This document shows positions 1 through 6,394 of a stretch of 8,628 nt of DNA, in pieces; within the stretch, counting starts at the first letter, position 1; each line of letters opens with the position of its first letter. Position numbers and translations under genes: made by a program. This stretch comes from Aphodosoma sp051870875 (GTDB taxonomy: Bacteria; Bacteroidota; Bacteroidia; Bacteroidales; Paludibacteraceae). The stretch is from NCBI GenBank assembly GCA_051870875.1, contig JBJECG010000030.1, positions 1 to 8,628 of the forward strand, given 5' to 3'. The notes beneath the pieces were generated by a model. The model had not been told where the DNA came from and made no database searches. It saw only the letters and a program-made list of their open reading frames with translations.

Positions 1-1659
1 GATATTTTCCGCTGAAAGCAATTTGGTGAATCCGGCGTGTTCCAATGTGGCTCGCACTTGTGGCTTTACACCCGACAGTACTATGTGGATGTTCTCTTTT
101 TGGGATTGGGTTACAAGTATTTCCAGATTGTGGATGCCTGTCGAATCCATGAATGGGACACGCCTCATGCGGATTATGCGCACTCTGGGCTTCGATGCCG
201 TACGGCTCATGATTTCATCGAACTTGTTGGCGATGCCGAAGAAGTACGGACCGTCTATTTCGTACACGTCCACTCCTGCCGGAATGACGAGATGCTCTTC
301 CGCCGTAATGTGCATGTCCGACTCGAGCGTCGGGTCAAGTTCGTTTTGGAAATGCTTGATGCTCACAGCCTCACTTGTACGTTTCAGGAACAGTACTATG
401 GCGAGGAGAAGGCCGACTTCGATGGCTATCGTAAGGTCAAAGATCACAGTCAGCACAAATGTCACCATCAGTACGGCGAAATCACTCTTCGGCCCTTTGG
501 CAAGAGACACGAACGTACGCCATCCGCTCATGTTGTACGCTACCATTACAAGGACGGCTGCCAGACAAGGCATAGGGATAAGGCCGACCAGCGGCCCCAT
601 AAACAGTAGTACAAGCAGAAGCACTACTGCATGTACAACTCCGGCTATAGGTGTGCGTCCGCCGTTGTTTACATTGGTCATTGTTCGGGCAATGGCTCCT
701 GTGGCGGGAATGCCGCCGAAAAACGGCACTACCATATTGGCTATACCTTGACCGATAAGTTCCGTATTTGAATTGTGCTTGTCCGAAATCACGCCGTCTA
801 CCACCATGGCCGAAAGAAGCGACTCTATCGCACCAAGCATGGCTATCGTGAATGCTGCCGGCATCAGGCTGCGTACCACCGTCCACACGCTTTCTCCTTC
901 TGTCAGGGTCATTTCCGGCAGGGCGGGGGCGGGTATTCCGGATGGAAGGGCATATATGTCTCCGATGGTCTTGATGCCATCGCACAGTCCGGTGTAGCGT
1001 TTCATCAGCCACACCACTAACGTTACAATCACAATGGCAACCAGCGAACCTGGAATCTTTTTTGATATCTGTGGTGTCAGTATTATGATGAGCAGACTTA
1101 CAATGCTGACAATAAATGCCTGTACGTTGAACGCACCGGAATTTTCGAAGTAGCACATCCATTTCTCAATGAAGCCGGCAGGCACCTTGTCTATTCCCAG
1201 CCCGAAAAAATCGTTCATCTGAGTTGAGAAAATGGTGAGCGCTATGCCGCCGGTGAAGCCGATGATTACAGGGTAAGGCACAAACTTTATTATTGAACCT
1301 AATTTGGCGAACCCCATGAGGATGAGCATGACACCCGCCATCACTGTGGCTATCATAAGTCCGCTCAGCCCGTATTGTTGTATTATGCCGTACACTATCA
1401 CGATGAACGCTCCGGTAGGACCGCCTATCTGTACCTTTGTGCCGCCGAAAACCGAAACTATGAGACCCGCTATTATGGCAGTCACCAAACCTTCCGTCGG
1501 GCCGACTCCCGAAGCTATACCGAACGCTATAGCAAGCGGTATAGCCACTATACCGACTATGATACCTGCCATAATGTCCGATGAAAATTGGGCTTTTGAA
1601 TAGTTTTTCATGCACTCGATGATGCGCGGCCTGAATACTTCTGTAAGTTTGTAGCTCAT
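1..1659 (-). CDS. SulP-family inorganic anion transporter with STAS domain (3' end beyond window)
   Basis: This is an inner-membrane secondary transporter of the SLC26/SulP family, which moves sulfate, bicarbonate or related anions; the substrate cannot be fixed from sequence. Reading the minus strand from the ATG at 1659 gives 553 codons without a stop. The first helix region reads GIVAIPLAIAFGIASGVGP (about residues 36-54), followed by the family's GGPTGAF stretch (79-85), the helix with AIESLLSA (Glu279), and GGIPATGAIARTMTNV (315-330). Hydrophobic segments continue to about residue 430. A cytoplasmic STAS domain follows from about 456 to the edge, with the FMDSTGIHNLE loop (503-513) that is phosphorylatable in STAS relatives. 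The start is supported because the N-terminus matches the usual Bacteroidales length; Met17 is an alternative. The family is usually about 550-560 residues, so only a few codons should be missing. It is transcribed alone, divergently from fabH. Family assignment is firm and substrate is open. Confidence 0.95.
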   Translation of the reverse strand, partial: MSYKLTEVFRPRIIECMKNYSKAQFSSDIMAGIIVGIVAIPLAIAFGIASGVGPTEGLVTAIIAGLIVSVFGGTKVQIGGPTGAFIVIVYGIIQQYGLSGLMIATVMAGVMLILMGFAKLGSIIKFVPYPVIIGFTGGIALTIFSTQMNDFFGLGIDKVPAGFIEKWMCYFENSGAFNVQAFIVSIVSLLIIILTPQISKKIPGSLVAIVIVTLVVWLMKRYTGLCDGIKTIGDIYALPSGIPAPALPEMTLTEGESVWTVVRSLMPAAFTIAMLGAIESLLSAMVVDGVISDKHNSNTELIGQGIANMVVPFFGGIPATGAIARTMTNVNNGGRTPIAGVVHAVVLLLVLLFMGPLVGLIPMPCLAAVLVMVAYNMSGWRTFVSLAKGPKSDFAVLMVTFVLTVIFDLTIAIEVGLLLAIVLFLKRTSEAVSIKHFQNELDPTLESDMHITAEEHLVIPAGVDVYEIDGPYFFGIANKFDEIMSRTASKPRVRIIRMRRVPFMDSTGIHNLEILVTQSQKENIHIVLSGVKPQVRATLEHAGFTKLLSAENI

Positions 1660-1703
1660 AATGTGTGTGTTATCTGTTCTGTTGAAGATATAACTTCCTC
1701 GCG

Positions 1704-1734
1704 CAAAGGTACTAATAAATATCAGTATCGGCAA
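1704..1734 (-). promoter_or_regulatory. Bacteroidetes-type promoter for the SulP gene
   Basis: On the minus strand, TACCTTTG (1711-1704) matches the Bacteroidota -7 consensus TAnnTTTG exactly. A TTG (1734-1732) lies 20 bases upstream, the usual spacing to the -33 element. Transcription would start near 1698, giving a leader of about 40 bases before the ATG at 1659. Confidence 0.7.
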
Positions 1735-1997
1735 TAGCCCTGCCGGTCGCCGCAATGGATGGACATTTGCCGTACAACCACGCATAAGTCATCTTATCGC
1801 AAAAAAAGCTCAAGCCGTCAGCATCCTCCTGACATCCTTTGGATTTAAGGAAAGAATTAGAGCCGGGAAAGTCCGCAGGTATTTGACACTCTCTTGTCAT
1901 ATTCAGCAAGCAGTGGCTTATGACGGTAGTATCAGAAAATATCCTTATTATCAAAATATTATGAGCGATATGCGTAAAATAGTAAGTCAAAAAAGGC
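1735..1997. other. Intergenic stretch with no recognised content
   Basis: This is the middle of the 480-base gap between the divergent SulP and fabH starts. Outside the two promoters I see no RNA gene, no insertion sequence end, no strong hairpin and no convincing gene. A 92-codon minus-strand frame (1990-1712) runs through it, but it has no recognisable domain and ends inside the SulP promoter. A minor 5-base hairpin, GTCAG with CTGAC, lies around 1817-1833 and has no T tract. It could hold regulatory sites or decayed sequence. Confidence 0.5.
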
Positions 1998-2025
1998 TTG
2001 TGTGTCAGATTTTTTTCTAACTTTG
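1998..2025 (+). promoter_or_regulatory. Bacteroidetes-type promoter for fabH
   Basis: TAACTTTG at 2018-2025 matches the TAnnTTTG -7 box exactly. The nearest TTG (1998-2000) is 17 bases upstream, slightly closer than the usual 19-21, so the -33 element is weak. Transcription would start near 2031, leaving an unusually long leader of about 108 bases before the preferred fabH start. Confidence 0.6.
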
Positions 2026-2038
2026 CAAAAATTTTTGC
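2025..2038. repeat. 14-base perfect palindrome at the fabH transcription start
   Basis: GCAAAAATTTTTGC is perfectly self-complementary. It begins at the last base of the -7 box and spans the predicted start point. That is where a repressor operator would sit, but an A/T-rich palindrome of this size can also arise by chance. Confidence 0.4.
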
Positions 2039-2139
2039 GGAATGGCCTCAGATGTCTGGTATTGGAAATATAATGCTGAAATGGATTGTAAATCAGATAC
2101 ATGAGGCACGTGTTGACGCAGAAACGACAATATAAACTT

Positions 2140-3144
2140 ATGAAAGAGCAAAAAATAAGAGCTGCAATAACGGCTATTGAAGCCTATTTGCCCGATTATG
2201 TTCTTACCAACGACGAATTGAGTCGTATGGTAGATACGAGCGATGAATGGATCATGACCCGTGTCGGCATCAAGGAACGCAGGATACTGAAAGAACCTGG
2301 AGCAGGAATGACATACATGGCCACCCGGGCCCTCCGTACTTTGTTGGACAAAAACGGTATCGACCCCTCTGAAATTGGAGCTGTCATCTGTTCCACCGTA
2401 ACCCCGGATCACGTATTCCCTGCCTCGGCAGCCATCATTTCCGATGCCTGCGGCATCCGCAACGCCATGTCGTTCGATATGAACGTCGGTTGTGCCGGAT
2501 TCATACACGCCCTGAAAACCATGTCGCTTTACGTTGAAAGCGGTTTTGTCAGGAAAGGCATAGTCATAAGCGGCGAAAAAATGTCCTCAATCCTCGACTA
2601 TACAGACCGCAACACATGTCCGCTTTTCGGTGACGGCGCAGCCGCAATACTCATCGAACCGTGTGCCGATGGCAATGGTCTGCAGGATGCGATACTCCGT
2701 TCAGACGGAGTGGGCAAGCAGTATCTCCACATGAAAGCCGGAGGATCGGTCAAGCCAGCCTCGCACGAAACCGTAGATGCCCGCGAGCATTTTGTCTATC
2801 AGGACGGCCGGAACGTGTTCAAGTGGGCTGTCAGCAAAATGGCTGATGTCTCTGTTGAACTCATGGAACGCAACAACCTTAACCCTGCCGATATCTATTT
2901 CCTCCCTCATCAGGCCAATCTCCGTATTATCGAAGCCGTCGGACACCGTATGGGTATCTCGCCCGACCGTGTGCTGGTGAACATCGACAAGCGGGCCAAC
3001 ACATCTTCGGCCACTATTCCTATTCTTCTTTGGGACAACAAACACCTTTTCATCAAGGGAGACAACCTCGTGCTGTCATCGTTCGGAGCCGGATTCGCAT
3101 GGGGGGCTATCTGGCTGAAATGGGCGGTCGATGACATGAAGTGA
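2140..3144 (+). CDS. fabH: Beta-ketoacyl-ACP synthase III
   Basis: KAS III condenses acetyl-CoA (or another acyl-CoA primer) with malonyl-ACP, the first step of type II fatty acid synthesis in the cytoplasm. The 334-residue product is of normal length and has the full catalytic triad: Cys118 in DMNVGCAGF, His257 in PHQANLRIIEA and Asn287 in RANTSSATIP. The N-terminal DEWIMTRVGIKERRI (35-49) is the CoA-binding region, GDGAAA is at 164-169, and the C-terminal FGAGFAWGA loop is at 315-323. I chose the ATG at 2140 because homologues begin right before the first beta strand; an in-frame ATG at 2101 would add 13 basic residues with no family match. The usual partners plsX and rpmF are not next to it, so the genome may carry a second copy. 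The active-site context VGCAG, instead of the common AACAG/AACSG, may reflect a paralogue. A terminator closes the unit. Confidence 0.95.
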   Translation: MKEQKIRAAITAIEAYLPDYVLTNDELSRMVDTSDEWIMTRVGIKERRILKEPGAGMTYMATRALRTLLDKNGIDPSEIGAVICSTVTPDHVFPASAAIISDACGIRNAMSFDMNVGCAGFIHALKTMSLYVESGFVRKGIVISGEKMSSILDYTDRNTCPLFGDGAAAILIEPCADGNGLQDAILRSDGVGKQYLHMKAGGSVKPASHETVDAREHFVYQDGRNVFKWAVSKMADVSVELMERNNLNPADIYFLPHQANLRIIEAVGHRMGISPDRVLVNIDKRANTSSATIPILLWDNKHLFIKGDNLVLSSFGAGFAWGAIWLKWAVDDMK

Positions 3145-3183
3145 TCACGACAATAGTAATACAATCGTTGATGAAAATAATAG

Positions 3184-3231
3184 CAAGGGCATCGGACGGC
3201 ATATGCGCTGTCCTGATGCCCTTGTCTTTTT
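3184..3231 (+). terminator. Rho-independent terminator after fabH
   Basis: CAAGGGCATCGGAC (3184-3197) pairs with GTCCTGATGCCCTTG (3210-3224), giving a 14-pair stem with one bulged A. The 12-base loop carries the palindrome GCATATGC. The stem is followed by TCTTTTT (3225-3231). It begins 39 bases after the fabH stop and separates fabH from the next operon. Confidence 0.85.
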
Positions 3232-3264
3232 CATGCCGGCAATATGTGCATTGTCACGTTTAGG

Positions 3265-3313
3265 ATCCGGTGCGTGCAATGTCTCGAAAACAATATGAAA
3301 TATGACACCGGAT
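3265..3313. repeat. Inverted repeat upstream of the bifunctional nuclease promoter
   Basis: ATCCGGTG (3265-3272) and CACCGGAT (3306-3313) are perfect 8-base inverted arms separated by 33 bases. They lie just upstream of the predicted -33 region of the next promoter. An operator is possible; chance is also possible. Confidence 0.3.
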
Positions 3314-3340
3314 TTTATGGCAAATCTCACCAATTCTTTG

Positions 3341-3348
3341 TACCTTTG
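3341..3348 (+). promoter_or_regulatory. Bacteroidetes-type -7 box for the downstream operon
   Basis: TACCTTTG matches the TAnnTTTG -7 consensus exactly. The -33 element is weak: TATG at 3316-3319 lies 21 bases upstream. The predicted start near 3354 would give a leader of about 54 bases ahead of the ATG at 3408. It is the only strong promoter seen before the seven-gene run ending at 8181. Confidence 0.65.
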
Positions 3349-3366
3349 TGCTGTAATCTGCGTTGA

Positions 3367-3398
3367 TATGCGGTATTGCCGCATTTTTGTACCGTATA
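3367..3398 (+). promoter_or_regulatory. Competing hairpins in the operon leader
   Basis: In the predicted 5' leader, ATGCGG (3368-3373) pairs with CCGCAT (3379-3384) to give a 6-base stem and 5-base loop followed by T residues to 3388, resembling a small terminator. The same 5' arm can instead pair as TATGCGGTA (3367-3375) with TACCGTATA (3390-3398), nine pairs including one G-U, ending 10 bases before the ATG. The two structures exclude each other. The pairing is visible in the sequence; a switching role is inference. Confidence 0.35.
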
Positions 3399-3407
3399 AA
3401 GTCGGTT

Positions 3408-3974
3408 ATGGCAAAAGTCGAATTGGAAATATTTTCAGTAAGCGAGGCCGCGACTCATATCGATGAAAACGTACGTGAGTTGTTTCTTCTCCTGTTCAAG
3501 GAGAAAAACGGCACACGCATGCTGCCTGTATTTGTAGGTGCGTACGAAGCGCGGGCCGTTCTGATGGCAAAACATGGCGTCAAACCAGGGCGTCCGCTGA
3601 TTTATGATCTTATGGTCAACGTATTGAATGCAAACGAAATACAGTTCAAGGAAATACGTATAGTCCGTAAATCGGGCGAAACATATTACTCGCAACTGGT
3701 GCTCGGCGTTGATGGTGAAGAACAGGTGTTCGACAGCCGGACTTCCGATGCCGTATCGTTGGCCCTGAGGACAGGTACCCCGGTCTGTGTCGATGACAGC
3801 ATACTCGATGAAGTGAAAGACAAAGTGAAAATCCAGCATACCGACACTGCCCCTGTCGGCATATTGGATGACGATGAACTCGATGATATGCTGCAACGGG
3901 CAATAGCCGATGAAAATTACGAACGTGCATCCGAATTGAGGGATGAAAAACGCCGGCGCAACATCCGGAGTTGA
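3408..3974 (+). CDS. Bifunctional nuclease (BFN/DUF151) family protein with UVR motif
   Basis: The 188-residue cytoplasmic protein has two parts. Residues about 1-140 form the BFN/DUF151 domain, with the hallmarks MLPVFVGAYEA (38-48) and DSRTSDAVSLALR (109-121). Residues about 156-184 form a UVR motif (ELDDMLQRAIADENYERAS and onward), the small helical hairpin that in UvrB and UvrC mediates protein contact. Plant and mycobacterial relatives of the BFN domain have been linked to nuclease activity or stress tolerance; the role in Bacteroidota is not settled. The BFN plus UVR combination is common in this phylum. The ATG at 3408 was chosen because homologues start at MAKVELEI; an upstream TTG at 3363 would place coding sequence over the leader hairpin. 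The next gene, lptB, starts 32 bases after the stop, so the two are probably co-transcribed. Confidence 0.9.
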   Translation: MAKVELEIFSVSEAATHIDENVRELFLLLFKEKNGTRMLPVFVGAYEARAVLMAKHGVKPGRPLIYDLMVNVLNANEIQFKEIRIVRKSGETYYSQLVLGVDGEEQVFDSRTSDAVSLALRTGTPVCVDDSILDEVKDKVKIQHTDTAPVGILDDDELDDMLQRAIADENYERASELRDEKRRRNIRS

Positions 3975-4006
3975 ACTGTTATTCAGATTTATCTTTTTCG
4001 CTATAC

Positions 4007-4768
4007 ATGAACCGTCCCACCGATATGGTGCTCAGCACCAGACACCTCTTCAAAACATACGGCAAACGGACCGTTGTCAATGATGTATCCATAGAGGTGC
4101 ATCAGGGCGAAATCGTGGGATTGCTTGGCCCGAACGGAGCCGGCAAGACCACAACATTTTACATGACAACGGGGCTGGTGGTGCCGAATTCGGGCAATAT
4201 TTTCCTGAATGACAAGGATATAACCAAGTATCCTGTATACCGTCGGGCTCAGTCCGGTATAGGTTATCTGGCTCAGGAGGCATCGGTATTCCGTAAAATG
4301 ACGGTGGAAGACAACATAATGTCTGTTCTCGAAATGACCAGATTCCCGCGCGACTATCAGAAACAGAAGCTCGAACAGCTTATAGCCGAATTCCGGCTGG
4401 AACACGTACGCAGGAATATCGGTGACCGCCTCTCCGGTGGTGAACGCCGCCGTTGCGAAATAGCTCGATGTCTGGCAATAGAACCAAGTTTCGTCATGCT
4501 CGACGAACCGTTTGCTGGTGTTGACCCGATTGCCGTCCAGGACATCCAGGACATAGTATGGCATTTGAAAGATAAAAATATAGGCATACTTATCACCGAC
4601 CATAATGTCGATGAAACCCTTTCCATCACCGACCGGGCATATCTGCTTTTCGAGGGGAAGATACTCTTTCACGGCACACCGCCTGAACTGGCAGCCAACC
4701 CCGTGGTGCGCGAGCGTTACCTCGGACGTGACTTTGAATTGAAACGTAAGACAAAAGTGGAAATCTGA
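4007..4768 (+). CDS. lptB: LPS export ABC transporter ATP-binding protein LptB
   Basis: LptB is the cytoplasmic ATPase of the LptB2FGC machine, which extracts lipopolysaccharide from the inner membrane and pushes it across the periplasm. The 253-residue product has every ABC motif: Walker A GPNGAGKTT (41-49), Q-loop Gln90 in YLAQEASVFRKM, signature LSGGERRR (142-149), Walker B FVMLDEP (162-168) and switch His199 in TDHN. The stretches FYMTTGLV and EASVFRKMTVEDNI, together with the long DP.AVQDIQ.IVWHLKDKNIGILITDHN region, are diagnostic of LptB rather than other ABC ATPases. Met7 (ATG at 4025) is an equally plausible start and matches many homologues better. No other lpt gene is nearby; in Bacteroidota these are usually scattered. 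It follows the nuclease-family gene closely and precedes unknown envelope genes. Confidence 0.93.
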   Translation: MNRPTDMVLSTRHLFKTYGKRTVVNDVSIEVHQGEIVGLLGPNGAGKTTTFYMTTGLVVPNSGNIFLNDKDITKYPVYRRAQSGIGYLAQEASVFRKMTVEDNIMSVLEMTRFPRDYQKQKLEQLIAEFRLEHVRRNIGDRLSGGERRRCEIARCLAIEPSFVMLDEPFAGVDPIAVQDIQDIVWHLKDKNIGILITDHNVDETLSITDRAYLLFEGKILFHGTPPELAANPVVRERYLGRDFELKRKTKVEI

Positions 4769-4824
4769 TTGGTAGGTGATCGTTGTGATAACTTGAACAA
4801 GTGAAATTTATAACTGCATAATTT

Positions 4825-5361
4825 ATGATGTCAAATCGTCATGCCATGAACTGGGGCGTCCTTTTGGGACTGTTGTTCTGTCTGAATTTTTGGGTGTCTA
4901 CCGTCATGGCCATATCATGGCTGCAATTCCTCATTATACCGGCCGAGGTGTATCTTGTATATCGTCTGGCGCGTAATTGCCGTGACACTGTCTACGACGG
5001 CTATGCCTCGTACGGGCAGATGTTGTGGTACATAGTCCAGCTCTCCATGTATTCGTCGCTCATATCGGCACTTTTCAAATACCTGTATTGCAAGGTCTTG
5101 AATCCTGACTATCTCCGGAAGCAGATCGATATGATGATGGAAGTGGCCGACAGCATGCCTCAGTTGTTCCCTGAAATGTATGATCTGGAAACCATGCTGT
5201 CCGAACTTCTCTCTCCGCTCAATCTGGCAGTCCAGTGCATTTGGATGAATATAATGGCCTGCTTCATAATGGGCCTGGTGATTGCAGCTTTTGTGCGCCG
5301 GGAACACAGCCCGTTTGACAATGTACCTGACCGTAAAGACGATACTCTTGCAAACAAGTAG
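4825..5361 (+). CDS. DUF4199-like four-helix inner-membrane protein
   Basis: The 178-residue integral membrane protein has no known biochemical function. Hydrophobic segments lie at about residues 9-28, 33-49, 65-88 and 135-157. Between the third and fourth helices is a soluble Met/Leu/acid-rich loop (about 95-132, with KQIDMMMEVADSMPQLF). The length, four helices and position directly before a GT2 glycosyltransferase fit the DUF4199 family of Bacteroidota, a pairing I recall as common. The C-terminal tail (158-178) is charged and probably cytoplasmic. It starts 56 bases after the lptB stop; a second ATG at 4828 is possible. A short inverted repeat, ACTTG-AA-CAAGT (4791-4802), lies in that gap, without a clear promoter. 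A role assisting or anchoring the neighbouring glycosyltransferase is inference from gene order. Confidence 0.75.
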   Translation: MMSNRHAMNWGVLLGLLFCLNFWVSTVMAISWLQFLIIPAEVYLVYRLARNCRDTVYDGYASYGQMLWYIVQLSMYSSLISALFKYLYCKVLNPDYLRKQIDMMMEVADSMPQLFPEMYDLETMLSELLSPLNLAVQCIWMNIMACFIMGLVIAAFVRREHSPFDNVPDRKDDTLANK

Positions 5362-5391
5362 ATTATAGTATAGCAGACAAATCAATTACTT

Positions 5392-6345
5392 ATGGATATA
5401 TCGGTAATAATTCCTCTTTTCAATGAAGCTGAATCCTTGCCCGAACTTTATGATTGGATTCACCGTGTGATGACCGAACACAACTTCTCATACGAAGTCA
5501 TATTCGTCAATGATGGCTCTACCGACAATTCGTGGCAGGTAATCAAAGAGTTGCGCGCCAGATCTGCCAATGTGCACGGCATACGTTTCCGTCGCAATTA
5601 CGGTAAGTCACCGGCCCTGTATTGTGGTTTCGAAAAAGCGCAGGGCGATGTGGTCGTGACTCTCGATGCCGACCTGCAGGATTCGCCCGATGAAATACCT
5701 GAGCTCTACAGAATGATAACCCAGGACGGATACGATCTGGTATCTGGTTGGAAGAAAAAACGTTATGACAACGCCTTTACCAAAAATCTCCCGTCAAAAC
5801 TTTACAACGCCACAGCACGTCGTGTCACCGGACTGAAACTGCATGACATGAATTGCGGCATCAAAGCCTACCGAAAAGATGTGGTGAAAAATATCGAAGT
5901 CTATGGCGAGATGCACCGTTACATCCCGTTTCTTGCAAAGAACGCGGGATATACCCGTATAGGAGAAAAAGTGGTGGTACACCGCAAACGTCAGTACGGT
6001 AAGTCGAAATTCGGATTGGAGCGGTTTGTAAACGGTTACCTCGACCTGTTTTCTCTCACTTTCCTTAACCGGTTTGGCAAGCAGCCCATGCACTTCTTCG
6101 GATTGTGGGGCAGCGTCATGTTTGTCATAGGCTTGTTGGCCGTAGTGGCTGTCGGAGTAGTGAAGCTGGTGGCATTGGCCCGCCAGGTGCCGGCACCGCT
6201 TGTCACCGATACACCATATTTCTATATCGCACTTACCATGATGATTTTGGGTACGCAGATGTTTCTGTCCGGATTTGTCGGCGAATTGGTGAGCCGTTCC
6301 GATGCCGACCGCAACAAATACCAGATAGCTGAAGTACTTGATTGA
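5392..6345 (+). CDS. GT2 glycosyltransferase, polyprenyl-phosphate sugar synthase type (GtrB/ArnC/DPM1-like)
   Basis: The enzyme probably transfers a sugar from a nucleotide donor to undecaprenyl phosphate on the cytoplasmic face of the inner membrane, supplying lipid-linked sugar for envelope glycans. The catalytic GT-A domain occupies residues 1 to about 230. It contains the start SVIIPLFNEAESL, the nucleotide-binding VNDGSTD (39-45), the metal-binding DADLQD (92-97), and HDMNCGIKAYR (151-161), which marks the DPM1/GtrB/ArnC group. RKRQYGKSKF (198-207) is also characteristic. Two C-terminal transmembrane helices follow (about 236-262 and 276-300), the usual GtrB/ArnC architecture, and the 317-residue length is typical. 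The gene begins 30 bases after the DUF4199-like gene. Sugar identity cannot be read from the sequence, and the matching flippase and final transferase are not in the window. Confidence 0.9.
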   Translation: MDISVIIPLFNEAESLPELYDWIHRVMTEHNFSYEVIFVNDGSTDNSWQVIKELRARSANVHGIRFRRNYGKSPALYCGFEKAQGDVVVTLDADLQDSPDEIPELYRMITQDGYDLVSGWKKKRYDNAFTKNLPSKLYNATARRVTGLKLHDMNCGIKAYRKDVVKNIEVYGEMHRYIPFLAKNAGYTRIGEKVVVHRKRQYGKSKFGLERFVNGYLDLFSLTFLNRFGKQPMHFFGLWGSVMFVIGLLAVVAVGVVKLVALARQVPAPLVTDTPYFYIALTMMILGTQMFLSGFVGELVSRSDADRNKYQIAEVLD

Positions 6346-6394
6346 GGCTCCATCCAAACCGCAAATATTGTATAAACCTGATTTGTATCCTGAT

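Noticed and set aside
23..751. Long plus-strand open frame of 242 codons
   Set aside because: It lies antisense to the SulP gene, whose minus-strand frame has clear family motifs across the whole stretch. The plus-strand product has no recognisable domain.
482..1615. Two minus-strand open frames (482-1162 and 1166-1615) on the SulP strand
   Set aside because: They are in a different frame from SulP. Their products are rich in His, Arg, Cys and Ser without domain structure, while the frame from 1659 reads as SulP without interruption, so this is not a frameshifted gene.
1712..1990. 92-codon minus-strand frame in the intergenic region
   Set aside because: No recognised domain, no promoter seen for it, and its 3' end runs into the SulP promoter. 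Kept only as part of the unexplained stretch.
2101..2139. N-terminal extension of FabH from the ATG at 2101
   Set aside because: It adds 13 residues (MRHVLTQKRQYKL) with no counterpart in the family; the ATG at 2140 gives the standard N-terminus.
3435..3896. 153-codon minus-strand frame
   Set aside because: Antisense to the BFN/UVR gene, which has clear family motifs; the product is unrecognisable.
4001..4672. 223-codon minus-strand frame
   Set aside because: Antisense to lptB, which carries every ABC ATPase motif.
4768..4825. Possible separate promoter between lptB and the DUF4199-like gene
   Set aside because: TAACTTGA at 4789-4796 only partly resembles TAnnTTTG; it is too weak to call, and the gap of 56 bases fits continued transcription from upstream.
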